This document shows, piece by piece, positions 6,145-7,356 of a DNA stretch of 7,356 nt (position 1 is the first letter of the stretch; each line of letters opens with the position of its first letter). A model generated the notes under the pieces. The model did not search any database, was not told the origin of the DNA, and was given only the letters and a program-made list of their open reading frames with translations. This DNA comes from Gammaproteobacteria bacterium (GTDB taxonomy: Bacteria > Pseudomonadota > Gammaproteobacteria > Steroidobacterales > SZUA-146): NCBI GenBank assembly GCA_013002925.1, contig JABDLQ010000286.1:1-7356 (forward strand), given 5' to 3'. The translations under genes and the position numbers were made by a program.

Positions 6145-7155
6145 TTATTTGGGTGAAAAAGTGAATATGATTTCGCGTTCAAACAGTGTCGGGTCCGGTG
6201 GTTCCGGTAATGGTGAAGACTTTCGGACCGCAGTCTCGATCGATCGTTCCACGGCATCGTCTCCATTACATTCCATCACTGTGACGCTAACGACTTCGCC
6301 ACCAGGAATCTGCGCCGCACGCACGATGCAGACCAGTTCTTCACGGGCGCTTGGCGGGCGAATCCAGTTACGCGTCACTTTGGCAATAATTTCGGCCTGG
6401 TACTGCGCAAGCAAACCGCTGTTCACCGCATTGCTGCGTTTTTCCTCGACGCCCATCGCGGCCAGCAGCTCCCTCTCACGTGCCGCCTGTTCTTCACGCA
6501 ATTTTTTCTCCAGTGCTGCTTTGCGGGCTCTCGTCGCAGCCTCCTTTTTCTTTCGTTCTGCGGCTTTTTTCTCCGCAATTTTTGCCAGTCGCTGTTGTTC
6601 CTCGAGTTCGGCTTTTTCTTTGGCAGCTTTTGCCTCAGCCGCTTTTTTCTCTGCAAGCGCTTGTTGCCGCCGTTGCTCTTCACGCTGTGCTTTCTGCTCA
6701 GCCGCCTTGTTCTCGGCGGCCTTTTGTTCGGCCAGCGCTTTGCTGCGCTGCTGCTCAGCCAGTTGCTCCTGACGCTGTTTTTCCTCGCGCCTGGCTTGCT
6801 CCTGCGCCAGTTTTTCTTTTTCCGGGCGGGCTTGTTCCAACGCCGCTTGTTCATCCGCCTGTTTTCTCTGACGTTGCATCTCGGCCAGTTCTTGCTCAGC
6901 CTTATCGCGGGCCGCCTGCTCCCTGCGATCTATTTCCCGCCGTTCGTCGATCATTTTCTGCATATTCGGCTCGGTGACCGGAATCTTGGCCAGCTTGAGC
7001 GTGGCAGCGTCGATCACCGTCGCTTCCATCGTAATTCCAGTCGGCAGTTCCTGCCGCGGTGTCGGTCGCAATGACGGACCGAAAAACATCAGCACCACCA
7101 GCCCCGCATGTAGCGACGCAGAAAAAGACCAGGCAAGTTTTGACGGCCCTTGCAT
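6145..7155 (-). CDS. tolA: TolA, energy-transducing protein of the Tol-Pal system
   Basis: This 336-residue protein spans the periplasm and links the TolQR motor in the inner membrane to TolB and Pal at the outer membrane. Three domains are visible. Residues 7-27 form one transmembrane helix with the S-x3-H motif (S12, H16) that corresponds to the TolQR-contacting Ser/His pair of E. coli TolA. Residues about 65-235 are a long charged helix rich in Ala, Lys, Glu, Gln and Arg. Residues 246-336 are the globular TolA C-terminal domain (YQAEIIAKVTRNWIRPP), with C276 and C296 placed to form a disulfide. The frame is open upstream to 7338, but that part overlaps the end of tolR in another frame, so the ATG at 7155, just before the transmembrane helix, is chosen. 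The ribosome-binding site is weak (AAAGAG), which suggests coupling to tolR. The stop is 20 bases before tolB. Confidence 0.95.
   Translation of the reverse strand: MQGPSKLAWSFSASLHAGLVVLMFFGPSLRPTPRQELPTGITMEATVIDAATLKLAKIPVTEPNMQKMIDERREIDRREQAARDKAEQELAEMQRQRKQADEQAALEQARPEKEKLAQEQARREEKQRQEQLAEQQRSKALAEQKAAENKAAEQKAQREEQRRQQALAEKKAAEAKAAKEKAELEEQQRLAKIAEKKAAERKKKEAATRARKAALEKKLREEQAARERELLAAMGVEEKRSNAVNSGLLAQYQAEIIAKVTRNWIRPPSAREELVCIVRAAQIPGGEVVSVTVMECNGDDAVERSIETAVRKSSPLPEPPDPTLFEREIIFTFSPK
6450..6860 (-). repeat. tolA: Degenerate helical repeats in tolA domain II
   Basis: The middle of tolA (about residues 100-235) codes for imperfect units of roughly 26-35 residues. Three can be aligned by eye, beginning REEKQRQEQLAEQQ, REEQRRQQALAEKKAAEAKA and LEEQQRLAKIAEKKAAERKK. 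On the plus strand the DNA shows recurring tracts resembling GCGGCTTTTTTCTC. The block is low in sequence complexity and produces several long accidental open frames on both strands. Such regions often vary in length between strains. The unit boundaries given here are approximate. Confidence 0.75.
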
Positions 7156-7171
7156 CAGTGCAACGCGCTCT

Positions 7172-7356
7172 TTACGAGCCGCCCAGGTTGTCAAGACGCG
7201 CGGGGGGCTCTGTAATAAACCCGACTTTGGTAGCGCCTGCCTGCTGTAGCAACACCATGCCAGCCACCACATCACCGTACGAGACCCGGTGGTCTGCACG
7301 CACAAGTACCGGAATGCCGGGCGTCGCCCGGATGGCAACTTGCGCCCGGCGGATCA
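7172..7356 (-). CDS. tolR: TolR, C-terminal end (partial at window edge)
   Basis: The last 60 codons of a reading frame enter from the right edge and stop with TAA at 7174-7172. Visible landmarks are IPVLVRADHRVSYGDVV followed by LLQQAGATKVGFITEPP. This is the end of the periplasmic domain of the ExbD/TolR family: a beta strand with a charged turn, a helix, and a final strand ending in a G-[FL]-[IM]-T-[EQ]-P motif. TolR is an inner-membrane protein with one transmembrane helix. With TolQ it forms the proton channel that energises TolA, and its periplasmic domain contacts peptidoglycan. The transmembrane helix with its proton-carrying Asp lies outside the window. The stop is 16 bases before the tolA start, as expected in a tolQRA operon. 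ExbD is the only realistic alternative, and the tolA-tolB-pal neighbours decide for TolR. Confidence 0.93.
   Translation of the reverse strand, partial: IRRAQVAIRATPGIPVLVRADHRVSYGDVVAGMVLLQQAGATKVGFITEPPARLDNLGGS

Noticed and set aside
6149..6977. Long open frames on both strands inside tolA (for example plus 6149-6772, plus 6480-6977, minus 6423-6854)
   Set aside because: They overlap the low-complexity Ala/Lys/Glu region of tolA in other frames, and their products are biased runs of Ser/Ala/Phe/Leu or Arg/Lys. TolA itself has recognisable domains at both ends.
1..7356. CRISPR array, insertion sequence, integrase, toxin-antitoxin pair or defence system
   Set aside because: I saw no regularly spaced repeats, no transposase or recombinase motifs, and no unexplained gene pairs. 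The window is filled by recognised core genes.

Overview
The window is a piece of gammaproteobacterial core chromosome. Every recognised gene lies on the minus strand, so transcription runs from high to low coordinates. The order tolR-tolA-tolB-pal-cpoB-queE-queC-tRNA-Lys matches, from recall, the layout around the tol-oprL cluster of Pseudomonas and relatives. Protein families and gene order support a gammaproteobacterium. The genus cannot be read from this sequence. A divergent PdxJ and a DHRS12-like SDR make up the least standard part.

Layout in the direction of transcription. (1) 7356-4145: the 3' end of tolR (cut by the window edge), tolA, tolB and pal, with short gaps except for 110 bp between tolB and pal, which holds a plausible internal promoter. 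(2) 4145-1994: cpoB (ybgF), queE and queC, tightly spaced (14 and 23 bp). (3) 1933-1858: tRNA-Lys(UUU) with an encoded CCA end and a probable promoter of its own. (4) 1857-1696: a 162-bp spacer with short inverted repeats and a tentative pdxJ promoter. (5) 1695-931: pdxJ, a vitamin B6 enzyme of a divergent subfamily. (6) 930-716: a 215-bp AT-richer spacer with several adjacent inverted repeats. (7) 715-1: the first 238 codons of a short-chain dehydrogenase/reductase, running off the window.

How the genes work together. TolR, TolA, TolB, Pal and CpoB belong to the Tol-Pal envelope machine, which uses proton motive force to pull the outer membrane inward at division and, through CpoB, coordinates this with peptidoglycan synthesis. 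QueE and QueC are consecutive enzymes making the 7-deazaguanine precursor preQ0 for queuosine in tRNA. They share the strand and close spacing of the tol genes, but no functional link to them is evident. PdxJ makes pyridoxine 5'-phosphate. The SDR is an oxidoreductase of unknown substrate.

I found no new multi-gene system. The points worth a second look are the lipobox-like signal of CpoB, the altered substrate-site motif of PdxJ, the run of hairpins upstream of the SDR, the internal pal promoter, and the tRNA-Lys gene as a possible integration site. No gene-free stretch exceeds 300 bases.
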